The notes under the pieces are model-generated. The model searched no databases. It saw only the letters and a list, made by a program, of their open reading frames with translations, and was not told the DNA's origin. From assembly GCF_000478175.1 (NCBI RefSeq), contig NZ_KI515777.1, positions 1 to 64,000 on the forward strand: a stretch of DNA of 64,000 bases, written 5' to 3'. Positions within the stretch are counted from its first letter, which is position 1, and each line of letters opens with the position of its first letter. The stretch is from Corynebacterium sp. KPL1814 (GTDB lineage: Bacteria; Actinomycetota; Actinomycetes; Mycobacteriales; Mycobacteriaceae). Below, piece after piece: positions 47,638 to 57,799 of this stretch. Both the position numbers and the translations under genes were made by a program.

Positions 47638-50371
47638 ATGGCTCTTCGCCGCCTTGGCAGGGTAGCCCTCGCTGCCAGTTTCTCCACCCTCTCCCTATCC
47701 GTCGCGGTGCCTACCGCCTTGGCCGCCCCGGATAATTCCACCGCGGTCATCTCTGAGGTCTACGGCGGTGGCGGAAATAAGGGGTGCGAGCTTTTCCAAT
47801 GATTTCATCGAGCTTTATAACCCCACCGATGCTGCAATCGATCTCACCGGCTGGTCCGTGGAGTACTTCGCCTCCAACGGCAGTAGCGGCGGCAAGATAA
47901 CCCTGTCTGGCACCATTGCTCCCCACGGTTACTACCTGGTGCAGGGTGCGGCCGGCAATGGTCAGGCCCAGGCTCTTCCCACCCCGGATGCGCAAGGCAA
48001 GGTCAATATGTCCGGCACGAAGGGCTCGGTGCAGCTTGCCGATGCCACCGGCAACACCATTGACCTAGTAGGTTACGGCGCCGCCTCCAAGTCTGAAGGA
48101 GCTGCCACCGGCTCGCTGTCTAATGACACCTCTGCTTCCCGCAACGCGGCGGGCGCCGATACCGATGACAACTCCGCAGACTTCACCATCGGTGCACCGT
48201 CTCCTACCAACTCTGGCAACGAGTCCCCGGCCCCGCAGCCGGGTGGCTCCGATAATTCCGCAGGTTCTGAGAATCTTCCCGCGCCCGAAGGCATAACCCC
48301 GATTGCGGAAATCCAAGGCCCCGGCGATACCTCCCCGCTCGAGGGCCAAAACGTTGCTACCCAGGGCGTTGTCACCGGCGTGTGGAGCGAGGGCGGGCTC
48401 AACGGCTTTACCATCCAGACCGGCGGCACCGGCAAAGAAGCCACCGATGCCTCCCAGGCGCTATTTGTCCACATGGGTAAAAAGGGCGCCGATAAATACC
48501 CCAGCATCGGTGATTCCGTAGAGGTCACCGGCCAGGTTTCCGAGTATTACGGCGCCACCCAGGTCAGCGCTTCTTCCCTCAAGCAGCTCGATACCGCGCT
48601 GGAGGAGGTCACCCCGCTCGCCGTGGATGAGCTGCTCCAGGGCGACAGCGCCCGCGAGTCCTTTGAGCACATGCTCATCCAGCCCGGCACGCACACCGTG
48701 ACCAATAACTACTCGCTCAACCAATACGGCGAGGTCGGCCTCGCCCCGGGCGATGAGGCCTTCCGCCAGCCTTCCGATGTCCACTCCCCTTCCACCGACC
48801 CCAATTCCGATCTGCAAAAACTGGCCAAGGACAACGCGGAAAAGCTCGTTACCTTAGATGATGGCCGCACCCGCGATTATTTAAGGACCGATAAGGACAC
48901 CCCACTGCCCTATATCGCCCAAGATGGCGGCAAGACCATCAAGTCCCTGCGCACCACCGATACCGTGGAATTCCAGCACCCAGTCATCGTGGGCTACTCC
49001 CACGATCAGTGGCGCTTCCAGCCCACCGAGCCGGTCACAGGTGAGACCGCCGGCACCGATCTCCCCATCTCCTGGGAAGAATCCCGCGATGCGGAGCTGC
49101 ACGCCGTTGATGACGTCAAGGGCGAATACACCATCGGCGCCTTCAACGTGCTGAATTACTTCACCTCCCTGGGCGAGGAATTCGGCGGCAGCGCCTATAC
49201 CGACCGCGAAGGAAATAAGGTCACCGTCAACCGCGGCAAGACCCGCGGCGCCTATACCGAATCCGCCTTAAAGGACCAAGAGCGCAAGATCGTCGCCGCC
49301 ATCAATGGCCTCGATGCCGATGTCATCGGCCTTTCCGAAATCGAAGATGGCTACGCCGTCACCGGGGACTTTAACCAGCGCGATAAGGCACTGAAACGCC
49401 TGACCGAAAAACTCAACGAGGCCGCGGGCTCCGAGAAGTGGGCCTTCGTGCCCTCCCCGTCCAAGGAACAGGTCCCTGAGCACCCCGATGTCATCCGCAC
49501 TGCGTTCATTTATCACAAGGACGTGGTCAAGCCCGTGGGCGAATCCCGCATCTTCCAGGATCCGCGCTTTTCCGGCACCGCCCGCGAGCCGCTGGCCCAG
49601 GAATTCCAGCCGCTCAATAGCGATGACGAGTCCTTCGTCGCCGTGGCCAACCACTTCAAGTCCAAGGGCTCGGTGGCCAAGGGCGACGAGGATTCCGGCG
49701 ATGGCCAGGGCAATAACCCCAACGTCCGCAATGCCCAAGCCCAGGCCGTGCTCGATGCCCTGCACAAGCAGGACGATTGGAAAGATAAGCCGCTTTTCGC
49801 TCTGGGTGATTTCAATACCTACACCCATGAAACCGCGCTCGATGTCTTCCGCAATGATGGCTTTACCGTGCCTGCCGAAAAGTACGGCGCCGATACCTCC
49901 TACCAGTTCGGCGGCCTGCTCGGCACCTTGGACCACGTCCTAGCCAATGAGGTTGCTTCGGGCGCGCTTGACGATGCCCAAGTGTGGAACATCAACGCCG
50001 ACGAGCCCGTCGCCTTTGAGTACTCCCGCCGCAACTACAACGCCGTAGATTTCTACGACGATTCCCCCTTCCGTGCCTCTGACCACGACCCCGTCAAGGT
50101 CGGCTTCACGCTCGGCGAGGATGAATCCACCGACGACGGCGATCAGGGCAACGATGCCAACCAGGACGACAACACCGATGGCCCAGGCTTCGGGTTCGGC
50201 TCTAGCTCCTGGGGCACCGGCGCCATTATCGGCTTTGCCATCCTGGCCGGCCTGCTCGCTATCCCCGGCTTCATGGCGGCCACCGGCAACCTGCAGAAGA
50301 TCATCCCCGCTGGTATCTGGGGCATGCTCCCCCAGCAGGCGAAGGACTTCATCAACGGCCTGAGCAAGTAG
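47638..50371 (+). pseudogene. nuc: Secreted ExeM/NucH-type nuclease gene with a frameshift
   Basis: The gene would encode a protein of about 910 residues. Order of parts: signal peptide (LAASFSTLSLSVAVPTALAA), lamin-tail domain (FIELYNPTDAAIDLTGWSV), an OB-like segment (GVVTGVWSEGG), an endonuclease/exonuclease/phosphatase domain (IGLSEIEDG, ALGDFNTYTHE, DHVLANE, ASDHDPVKVGF), an acidic linker and a C-terminal membrane helix with cytoplasmic tail. The 5' frame ends at TGA shortly after 47784, while homologues continue in the other frame. One extra G in the run at 47781-47784 explains it. It is a pseudogene, a phase-variable gene or a sequencing error. Confidence 0.85.
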
Positions 50372-50377
50372 GAGCGC

Positions 50378-50611
50378 CTACTCGTATAAGCCCATCTCGT
50401 CAGAAAGCACCGCGAGCTCGTCTGCAGCAGCACGCTGCTCAAGGTCTCTCTGGCGTTTATAGCCCTGCACGCTGGAGGCATACAGATGCCGGTGGGCGTA
50501 TTCTGTATGTCCCTCCAGGGCTCCTTCGTCCATGAGCTCGATGACTCGCGGCCGAGAGACATTCAGAAGGTCTGCCGCCTGTTGCGTTGTTAGTTCATCT
50601 GTTCGTTTCAT
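50378..50611 (-). CDS. HTH antitoxin-like/excisionase-family protein, orphan
   Basis: A 77-residue protein with a MerR/excisionase-type HTH (LTTQQAADLLNVSRPRVIELM) and a helical tail (YKRQRDLEQRAAADELAVLSDEMG). This layout is typical of antitoxins encoded directly ahead of a PIN-domain toxin. The space downstream on this strand is taken by the convergent nuclease gene, which ends 7 bases away, so the toxin is absent. It may act as a solitary regulator. Confidence 0.8.
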   Translation of the reverse strand: MKRTDELTTQQAADLLNVSRPRVIELMDEGALEGHTEYAHRHLYASSVQGYKRQRDLEQRAAADELAVLSDEMGLYE

Positions 50612-50638
50612 GTGATCTACTATGAGGCCTCCACCGGA

Positions 50639-51322
50639 CTAACGCGGCAGGTAAATGCTGTAATCAGCGGGAGTAGCGCCCGCGTCGAGGGCGCGGCGGG
50701 CTGCCTTTACAAAGTCCTTGATGACCTTGCGGTCATCTAGGTTGCGGGCGGAGACGGAAAGACGCACGGTATTGCCGCGCTCGGCGGAGCGCTCGGCCGC
50801 GCGGATGATGTTTTTACGCCACCACTTGGCGGAACCGAAGCCCTCACCAAAAGAAAGGTTGCGGGCTTGGTGGAATTTGCCGGTGGGCACCTCCAGGATG
50901 CCGCGGGTAGAAGCCGCCGCCTCAAAGGGGAATTTGGGCAGGACCTGCAACGTTCCGGGAGACATGCGCCAGCGCGGGGGCGCGAAGATGGTAGGTTCGA
51001 AACCAATCTGCGCCATCTGCCGGGTCGCACCGGCTAGGCGCAGCTTCGCCTCATGCGAATTGAGGTTGGCAAACTCCGCGCGGCGGCCTTGGACTGCCTG
51101 GTCAAAACCATTGAGGATAAGCGGACGGCCCGCGGCCGCCTGATCCTTCAGCCACTGTTGAGTGTCCTTGTCCTTGGCCAGGTGCCAATTGCCATCAATG
51201 TGCGGGGCGATGAGCAGGGAGACGGGAATTTCCTCCCGGTCCAGAACCGACAGGAAGCTTGTAGCCTGCTTCCGAGTGTCCTCAAAAATACTGGAGATAG
51301 AAACCAGAAGGTGGCTAGTCAT
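50639..51322 (-). CDS. DUF2334 / deacetylase-like protein
   Basis: The 227-residue protein resembles DUF2334 and NodB-like deacetylase folds. It opens with LLVSISSIFEDT, has LLIAPHIDGNWH, and the motif FAPPRWRMSPGT corresponds to the conserved late-strand motif. The metal ligands of active polysaccharide deacetylases are not clearly complete, so no enzymatic role is assigned. GATAAT lies 7 bases before the ATG, indicating a leaderless mRNA. Confidence 0.72.
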   Translation of the reverse strand: MTSHLLVSISSIFEDTRKQATSFLSVLDREEIPVSLLIAPHIDGNWHLAKDKDTQQWLKDQAAAGRPLILNGFDQAVQGRRAEFANLNSHEAKLRLAGATRQMAQIGFEPTIFAPPRWRMSPGTLQVLPKFPFEAAASTRGILEVPTGKFHQARNLSFGEGFGSAKWWRKNIIRAAERSAERGNTVRLSVSARNLDDRKVIKDFVKAARRALDAGATPADYSIYLPR

Positions 51323-51411
51323 AGCTCAAATTATCGCACAGTACCGCCAGATCCGCGCGCTGGCCAGAACGCAGGCCAGGGTGCCGGCCAGCGCGTGACC
51401 GTGCTGCGCGG

Positions 51412-53535
51412 TTATTCCGTAAGACCGGTGGCCTTATTGATGGTCCAGGCGTATTCGAAGGCGTTTTGGCGCCACTTATCGTAGCGGCCGGATACGCCAC
51501 CATGCCCGGCGGCCATTTCCGTCTTGAGCAGGAACTCGCCGCCGGTGGCGGTAGCGCGCAGCTGCGCAATCCACTTCGCCGGTTCCACATACAGCACGCG
51601 GGTATCATTCAGCGAGGTGATAGCCAAGATGTCCGGATAGTCCTTGGCCTCAACATTCTCGTAGGGAGAGTAGGACTTCATGTAGTCGTAGTATTCCGGA
51701 TCGTGGTACGGATCGCCCCACTCTTCCCACTCGGGAACGGTAAGGGGAAGCTCTGGCATGAGCATCGAGGTCAGCGGGTCCACGAAGGGGACCACGGCTT
51801 GGATAGCGGTAAAGCGGTCAGGTGCCATATTCGCCACGGCGCCCATGAGCATGCCGCCGGCGGATCCACCTTCGGCCACCATTTGGTCCGGGGTGGTCAC
51901 GCGGCGCTCGATGAGGTCATCAGCCACAGCGATGAAATCGGTGAAGGTGTTTTTCTTCTGCAGCATCTTGCCGTCGTCGTACCACTGACGGCCCATCTCG
52001 CCGCCGCCGCGCACGTGGGCAACCGCATAAATCATGCCGCGGTCCATGAGCGATAGCCGGGTCGCGGAGAAGTACGGGTCCATGCTGGCCTCGTAGGAGC
52101 CGTAGCCATACAGCAGCGTCGGATTGGGTTTGGTGCGGTCCAAGTCAGAACGGTGCACCACGGAGACTGGGATCTTGGTGCCATCGCTGGCGGTCGACCA
52201 GATGCGGTAGGCCACGTAATCATCCGGAACATAGCCGCCGGGGACTTCCTGTTCCTTTAGCAGCGTGTACTCGCCGGTATCCACGCGGTAATCAAAAAGC
52301 TGCGCGGGCTGGATATAGGACACGTAGTTCACGCGGACTACCGGCGCGTCCCATTCCGGGTTGCCGTCCACGGCGACGGTAAAGAGTTCCTCGTTGAAGT
52401 TGAGTTCTTCGAATTCCCCGAAGTCATCGCCAACGCGCATGATGGCGGCGCGGCCGATGCCACCGCGGCGGTAGCCCACCACCATGTGGTCGCGGTAGGT
52501 GTCCACGCCCTCGATTCGGGTGGTGTCATCGTGTGCCAAAAGCTCCGGCAGTTCGCGCAGGGCGGGAAGATCCTCATCGACCTTGGCATAGCCCACCGCG
52601 AAGTTCGGGCCGGTGGCATTGTGGGTGACAATCCAGTAGTCTTCGCCGCCCACCACGGCATGGTCTACGTCGTAGTCAACGCCGGTCTCGCGCGTCCACA
52701 GCGGGCGGAATTCGCCTTCTGGGTTGTCCGTATCTAGCACCCAGGCTTCCGAGGTAATCTTCGACCCCACCCCAATGAAGAGGTATTTATCGGAGCGGGC
52801 ACTGCCGATGCCCACGTTAAAGTGCTCATCCTCCTCATGGAAGACGCGCACATCCGCGGATTGCTCGGTGCCTACCTTATGGCGCCACACCGCATCCGGG
52901 CGCCAGGCATCATCCACCGTGGAGTAAAAGATATAGCCGTCGCCTGCCCAGGTAGCGCCGTAGAAAATGCCGGTGAGGTGATCGTCCAGCAGCTCTCCGG
53001 TATCGAGGTCCTTAATGGACAGTTCAAAGCGCTCATCGCCAGCGAAGTCCACGGAATAGGCCAAGTAGCGGCCGGAATCTGAGATGGAGGCCGCACCAAG
53101 GGCGAAGAAGTCCCTTCCCTCTGCCAGGGCATTGGCGTCCAAGATAATTTCTTCGCCTTCTGGGCTTCCTTCTTCCGGAATCACCGGTGCGGTCCAGGGA
53201 TCGCTGCCTTCTTCTACCGGGATGCGGCAGGAATAGCCGTAGTTCTTGCCCTCCTCGGAGCGGCCGTAGTACCAGTACTTACCGCGGCGGGCTGGCACGG
53301 ACATATCGGTTTGTTTAATGCGGGATTTAATCTCTTGGAAGATATTCTCCGTCATCGCATCCAAGTGCCCGGTATGCGCCGCCGTGTAATCGTTTTCGGC
53401 ATTGAGGTAATCCAGGGTTTCCTGCGATTGCTTATCGCGTAGCCACTCGTAATTATCCACGAATTCGCGGCCGTGAAATTCGCGCTTTACGGGGTGGACT
53501 GGGGCTACCGGTGCGGTCGTCTTTTCATCACTCAT
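51412..53535 (-). CDS. ptrB: Oligopeptidase B (S9 family)
   Basis: The 707-residue cytosolic serine peptidase cleaves short peptides after basic residues. An N-terminal seven-bladed propeller (about residues 80-420) gates a C-terminal alpha/beta hydrolase. The nucleophile lies in VAEGGSAGGMLMG, with AHVRGGGEMGRQWYDDGK ahead of it and the catalytic His in GHGGVSGRY. Full length for oligopeptidase B. Confidence 0.93.
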   Translation of the reverse strand: MSDEKTTAPVAPVHPVKREFHGREFVDNYEWLRDKQSQETLDYLNAENDYTAAHTGHLDAMTENIFQEIKSRIKQTDMSVPARRGKYWYYGRSEEGKNYGYSCRIPVEEGSDPWTAPVIPEEGSPEGEEIILDANALAEGRDFFALGAASISDSGRYLAYSVDFAGDERFELSIKDLDTGELLDDHLTGIFYGATWAGDGYIFYSTVDDAWRPDAVWRHKVGTEQSADVRVFHEEDEHFNVGIGSARSDKYLFIGVGSKITSEAWVLDTDNPEGEFRPLWTRETGVDYDVDHAVVGGEDYWIVTHNATGPNFAVGYAKVDEDLPALRELPELLAHDDTTRIEGVDTYRDHMVVGYRRGGIGRAAIMRVGDDFGEFEELNFNEELFTVAVDGNPEWDAPVVRVNYVSYIQPAQLFDYRVDTGEYTLLKEQEVPGGYVPDDYVAYRIWSTASDGTKIPVSVVHRSDLDRTKPNPTLLYGYGSYEASMDPYFSATRLSLMDRGMIYAVAHVRGGGEMGRQWYDDGKMLQKKNTFTDFIAVADDLIERRVTTPDQMVAEGGSAGGMLMGAVANMAPDRFTAIQAVVPFVDPLTSMLMPELPLTVPEWEEWGDPYHDPEYYDYMKSYSPYENVEAKDYPDILAITSLNDTRVLYVEPAKWIAQLRATATGGEFLLKTEMAAGHGGVSGRYDKWRQNAFEYAWTINKATGLTE

Positions 53536-53641
53536 GCCCTACCACTGTACGCGTCACCGGTTATGCCCCAGCGGCGGGCAACAGCCGTGGGCAACCAGCT
53601 AACGCGCGGTTGCCCTATCCGGCCTAGACCGGCCTGGGCGG

Positions 53642-54535
53642 CTAGGAACGCGGCGCAAGGAAGTCCGCGAAGCGCTCACCCGATAGCTTTTCGTAGGCCT
53701 CGATATAGCGCAGGCGGGTGGCGGAAACGACGTCATCGGGAAGCGCGGGCGGGGTGGTCTCAGAGGACTTATCCCAGCCGGAGGCATCAGAAGTCAGCCA
53801 ATCGCGCACGTACTGCTTATCAAAGGAGGGCTGGACCTCGCCTTCCACGTAGGAATCTGCGGGCCAGTAGCGGGAGGAATCGGGGGTGAGGACTTCATCG
53901 GCAAGCACGAGCGTGCCATCCGCATCGAGGCCGAACTCGAATTTGGTATCGGCCAAGATGATGCCCTTCTCCTCCGCCAGCTGGGCTGCCTTGGCGTAAA
54001 TGCGCAAGGTAGCCGCGCGTAGCTCCTCGGAGCGCTCGCGGCCGAGCTTATCTGCCACGTGTTCGAAAGAGACGTTCTCATCGTGATCGCCCTGCTCCGC
54101 CTTCGTAGCAGGGGTGAAAATGGGTTCGGGCAGGCGGGAGGCCTCGACAAGGCCTGCGGGCAGCTCGATGCCACAGACGGTGCCGTCTGCCTGGTATTCC
54201 TTCAAGCCGGAGCCGGTAAGGAAACCGCGCGCCACGCACTCGAAGGGCAGCATGTCTAGCTTCTTGACCACCATGGCGCGACCCAAGCATTCTTCCGGAA
54301 TGCGCTCATCATCGAGGGGCCCGGCGAGGTGGTTGGGAAAGTCGATGGCATCGAAGAAGAACTTCGAGGTAGCCGTGAGAACTCGGCCCTTATCAGGGAT
54401 GGCCGGTTCCAAGGCAAAGTCGTAGGCGGAGATGCGGTCAGAGACCACCATCAGCAGGGTGGTGTCATCCACATCGTAAATATCGCGGACTTTACCGGAG
54501 GCTACATGGGTATAAGAAGAAAGCTCAGGACGCAT
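53642..54535 (-). CDS. purC: SAICAR synthetase
   Basis: PurC joins CAIR and aspartate, using ATP. The 297-residue protein has the conserved start [15 protein letters not shown] and [10 protein letters not shown], plus [11 protein letters not shown] and [11 protein letters not shown], all diagnostic. I use ATG 54535 since it gives the usual MRPEL-type start; upstream ATGs at 54547 and 54544 add only four residues. It follows purB by 53 bp. Confidence 0.96.
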   Translation of the reverse strand: MRPELSSYTHVASGKVRDIYDVDDTTLLMVVSDRISAYDFALEPAIPDKGRVLTATSKFFFDAIDFPNHLAGPLDDERIPEECLGRAMVVKKLDMLPFECVARGFLTGSGLKEYQADGTVCGIELPAGLVEASRLPEPIFTPATKAEQGDHDENVSFEHVADKLGRERSEELRAATLRIYAKAAQLAEEKGIILADTKFEFGLDADGTLVLADEVLTPDSSRYWPADSYVEGEVQPSFDKQYVRDWLTSDASGWDKSSETTPPALPDDVVSATRLRYIEAYEKLSGERFADFLAPRS

Positions 54536-54588
54536 GGTCTTCATCATAACGCGCGGGCGTGCGCGGGAACGTAAGCCCGCGCACAGCG

Positions 54589-56019
54589 CTAAAGGATTTC
54601 GCCCGGTGTATAAGCCGCGGCCTTGGGGTGCTCGCCCACAAGGGCCTTGATGCGGTTTAGGACCTGGGAGACTTGGGATTCGGCGGCGCCGATGAAGGCG
54701 TGCTTATCCTCGAGGACCCTTTCGAGCTCGGCCTCGTCCATGGGCAGGCGGTCATCTGCGGCAAGGCGCTGGACCAAGTCCTGGTTGCCGCCGTTTTCGC
54801 GCATATTCAGGGCCACGGCCACGGCGTTTTCCTTGATGACCTCGTGGGCGGTCTCGCGGCCCACCCCGGCGCGCACCGCCGCCATGAGGATGCGGGTGGT
54901 GGCGAGGAAGGGCAGGTAGCGCTCCAGCTCGCGGTCGATCATGGCGGGGAAGGCTCCGAATTCATCGAGCACGGTAAGGAAGGTTTCGAATTGGCCGTCG
55001 ATGGCAAAGAAGGCATCGGGAAGCGCCACGCGTCGCACCACCGAGCAGGAGACATCGCCCTCGTTCCACTGGCTGCCGGCGAGGTCTGCGGCCATGGTGA
55101 GGTAGCCACGCAGGATGACCTGCAGGCCGGTCACGCGCTCGCAGGAGCGGGCGTTCATCTTATGCGGCATGGCGGACGAGCCCACCTGGCCTTCCTTGAA
55201 GCCCTCGGTGACGGTCTCGTTGCCGGCCATCAGGCGGATGGTGGTGGCAAGCGATGCCGGGGCGGTGCCCAGGGAGACGAGGCAGGAGATGGCATCGAAA
55301 TCCAGCGAGCGCGGGTACACCTGGCCCACGGAGTTGAAGATGCGGCGGAAGCCCAGGTAATCCGCAATATTGGTCTCTAGGGAGGCGAGCTTATCCTCGG
55401 AACCGCCCATGAGATCCAGCATGTCCTGCGAGGTACCCATGGGGCCCTTGATGCCGCGCAGCGGGTAGTGCGACAGCAGGTCTTCCACGCGCTCGATGGC
55501 CAGCAGCATTTCATCGCCGGCGGTGGCAAAGCGCTTGCCCAGCGTGGTGGCCTGCGCGGCCACGTTGTGCGAGCGCCCGGCCATGACCAGGGATTGGTAC
55601 TCGGCGGCGTGGCGGCCGATGCGCGAGACCACGGCGATGGCCTTATCCCGGATGATTTCCAGCGAGGTGTGGATCTGCAGCTGCTCCACGTTCTCGGTGA
55701 GATCGCGGCTGGTCATGCCCTTGTGGATGTGCTCGTAGCCGGCCAGCGCATTGAATTCTTCGATGCGGGCCTTCACATCGTGGCGGGTGACGCGCTCGCG
55801 CTCAGCAATGGATTCGAGGTTCACGTCCTCGATAACGGCTTCATACGCGCTAATGGCCTTGGCGGGGATGTCCACGCCCAGGTTCTTCTGGGCGTGCATC
55901 ACGGCGATCCACAGCTTGCGCTCGAGGATGATTTTATGCTCCGCGCTCCAAATATTGGCAAGCTCCGCAGAAGCATAACGGGAGGACAGGACGTTGGGGA
56001 TATTCTTCTTCTCAGCCAC
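54589..56019 (-). CDS. purB: Adenylosuccinate lyase
   Basis: PurB removes fumarate from SAICAR and from adenylosuccinate. The 476-residue protein has the superfamily signature [17 protein letters not shown], with catalytic residues in [14 protein letters not shown] and [13 protein letters not shown]. It lies between purD and purC on the minus strand, giving a purD-purB-purC order. Confidence 0.95.
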   Translation of the reverse strand: MAEKKNIPNVLSSRYASAELANIWSAEHKIILERKLWIAVMHAQKNLGVDIPAKAISAYEAVIEDVNLESIAERERVTRHDVKARIEEFNALAGYEHIHKGMTSRDLTENVEQLQIHTSLEIIRDKAIAVVSRIGRHAAEYQSLVMAGRSHNVAAQATTLGKRFATAGDEMLLAIERVEDLLSHYPLRGIKGPMGTSQDMLDLMGGSEDKLASLETNIADYLGFRRIFNSVGQVYPRSLDFDAISCLVSLGTAPASLATTIRLMAGNETVTEGFKEGQVGSSAMPHKMNARSCERVTGLQVILRGYLTMAADLAGSQWNEGDVSCSVVRRVALPDAFFAIDGQFETFLTVLDEFGAFPAMIDRELERYLPFLATTRILMAAVRAGVGRETAHEVIKENAVAVALNMRENGGNQDLVQRLAADDRLPMDEAELERVLEDKHAFIGAAESQVSQVLNRIKALVGEHPKAAAYTPGEIL

Positions 56020-56061
56020 GTGGCTTATTATTCCATGCCTGCCCTCCCCCGTGGCTACTTG

Positions 56062-57336
56062 CTAGATAGAAATTTCACCGGCTGCCGCACGCTTGCCAAT
56101 GTCCCCACGGACAAACCCTCCCGCAAATTCAATGCCCTGAGCGGTGGCGTAGGCATTCTCGCGCGCGGCATCTAGCGTGTCTCCCTTGCCCAGCACGTTG
56201 AGCACGCGGCCACCATTGCTTTGGAATACCCCATTGGAGCGTTTCGTGCCGGCGTGCAGCACGCGCTCTGGATCCTCGAGGCCCTCGCCCGTGATGGCAT
56301 CGCCCTTGCGGGGCGAGGCGGGGTATCCCTCGGCTGCCATGACCACGGTGATGGCATAGCCATCTTCCCACTGAAGGGGCTCGAGTTCTGCCAGCGTGCC
56401 GGTGGCAGTGGCGTTGAGCGCTTGCGCCAGCGGGGACTGTAGGAGCGAGAGCACCGCTTGGGTTTCTGGGTCACCAAAGCGACAGTTAAATTCCACCACC
56501 GCTGGGCCCTCGTCGCCCCAAGCTAGCCCGGCATAGAGCAGGCCGGAATAGGGGGTGCCGCGGCGCACCATTTCCTTGGCAACCGGGGTACATACCTCGT
56601 CGACGATGCGCTGCACGTCGTCCTTGCCCAGCCACGGCAGCGGTGTGTACGCGCCCATGCCGCCGGTATTGGGGCCTTCGTCGTTATCGTAGGCGCGCTT
56701 GTGGTCCTGGGCGGGCAACAGCGGCACGACGGTCTCGCCATCGACAAGGCAAAATAGCGATACCTCGGGGCCGTCGAGGAACGATTCCAAGAGCACCGGA
56801 TTGCCGGCGCCTAAGACCGCATCTACATGCGCGCGGGCGGCGGCGCGCTCGCCGGTGACTACCACGCCCTTGCCACCTGCCAGCCCATCATCTTTGACCA
56901 CGAACTGCGGGCCAAAATTATCCAGCGCGGCCTCAATATCGGTATCGCTAGCGCCTGGGCGCAGCTGCTCCGCGCGGGCCGTCTTGACCCCAGCGGCTTC
57001 CATGACTTCCTTGGCAAAGGCCTTGGAGCCTTCAATTTGGGCCGCGTCCTTATTCGGCCCAAAGACGGCGATGCCTGCTGCGCGCAGCGCATCCGCCACG
57101 CCGGCGACCAGCGGCACCTCAGGGCCGATGACCACGAGCTCGGCAGCGATCTCCCGGGCCAGTTCCACCATGCGTTCTGGATCATCTACCTGGGAGTATT
57201 CCGGGTGCAGGGTAGCCAGCGGTTCCATGGCCGCGCTGCCGGGCGCGACGTGGATCTCCGTAGCCTGTGGATCAGCGTGCAGTCCTTTCACGAGGGCGTG
57301 TTCACGGCCGCCCGAGCCAATTACGAGAATGCGCAT
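56062..57336 (-). CDS. purD: Phosphoribosylamine-glycine ligase (GAR synthetase)
   Basis: PurD adds glycine to phosphoribosylamine. The 424-residue ATP-grasp protein has [15 protein letters not shown] at its start, the ATP-binding [14 protein letters not shown] and [15 protein letters not shown] 57336 is fixed by the conserved N-terminus and by TATGAT 7 bases upstream, suggesting a leaderless mRNA. It is divergent from the HIT gene with 34 bp between start codons. Confidence 0.96.
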   Translation of the reverse strand: MRILVIGSGGREHALVKGLHADPQATEIHVAPGSAAMEPLATLHPEYSQVDDPERMVELAREIAAELVVIGPEVPLVAGVADALRAAGIAVFGPNKDAAQIEGSKAFAKEVMEAAGVKTARAEQLRPGASDTDIEAALDNFGPQFVVKDDGLAGGKGVVVTGERAAARAHVDAVLGAGNPVLLESFLDGPEVSLFCLVDGETVVPLLPAQDHKRAYDNDEGPNTGGMGAYTPLPWLGKDDVQRIVDEVCTPVAKEMVRRGTPYSGLLYAGLAWGDEGPAVVEFNCRFGDPETQAVLSLLQSPLAQALNATATGTLAELEPLQWEDGYAITVVMAAEGYPASPRKGDAITGEGLEDPERVLHAGTKRSNGVFQSNGGRVLNVLGKGDTLDAARENAYATAQGIEFAGGFVRGDIGKRAAAGEISI

Positions 57337-57370
57337 GCCCACTATCATAGCTGGGGGTAGCCTGGCAGCT

Positions 57371-57799
57371 ATGGCTTCTGTATTTAGCAAAATCATCACT
57401 GGTGACCTACCCGCCCGCTTTGTCTACCGCGATAAGACCTGCGTGGCATTTCTCTCCATCGAGCCGCTGCGCTACGGCCACACCCTGGTCGTGCCCGTAG
57501 AGGAAGTGGATAAGTGGACCGACCTGGATCCGCAGACCTGGGCGCACCTGAACGAGGTGGCCCTGGAAATCGGTGAGGCCATCAAGAACGCGTACGACAC
57601 CCCGCGCACCGGTTACGTCATCGCCGGCTTCGATGTGCCGCACACCCACATCCACCTCTTCCCCACCGAGAAGATGGAAGAGTACGACTTTTCCAAGGCC
57701 TATGCCGCCGAGGACACCGACGATGCCGCCATGGATGAGGCGGCCGCGCGCATCCGCCAGCACCTAGGCACCAACGAGGATGGCTACCGCGAGGACTAA
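57371..57799 (+). CDS. HIT-family hydrolase
   Basis: A 142-residue histidine-triad protein, likely a purine nucleoside phosphoramidase (HinT/HIT type). It carries [16 protein letters not shown] and the triad [15 protein letters not shown] lies 7 bases before ATG 57371, so it appears leaderless. The stop overlaps the convergent kinase gene by 4 bases. The C-terminal 35 residues are acidic. Confidence 0.92.
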   Translation: MASVFSKIITGDLPARFVYRDKTCVAFLSIEPLRYGHTLVVPVEEVDKWTDLDPQTWAHLNEVALEIGEAIKNAYDTPRTGYVIAGFDVPHTHIHLFPTEKMEEYDFSKAYAAEDTDDAAMDEAAARIRQHLGTNEDGYRED

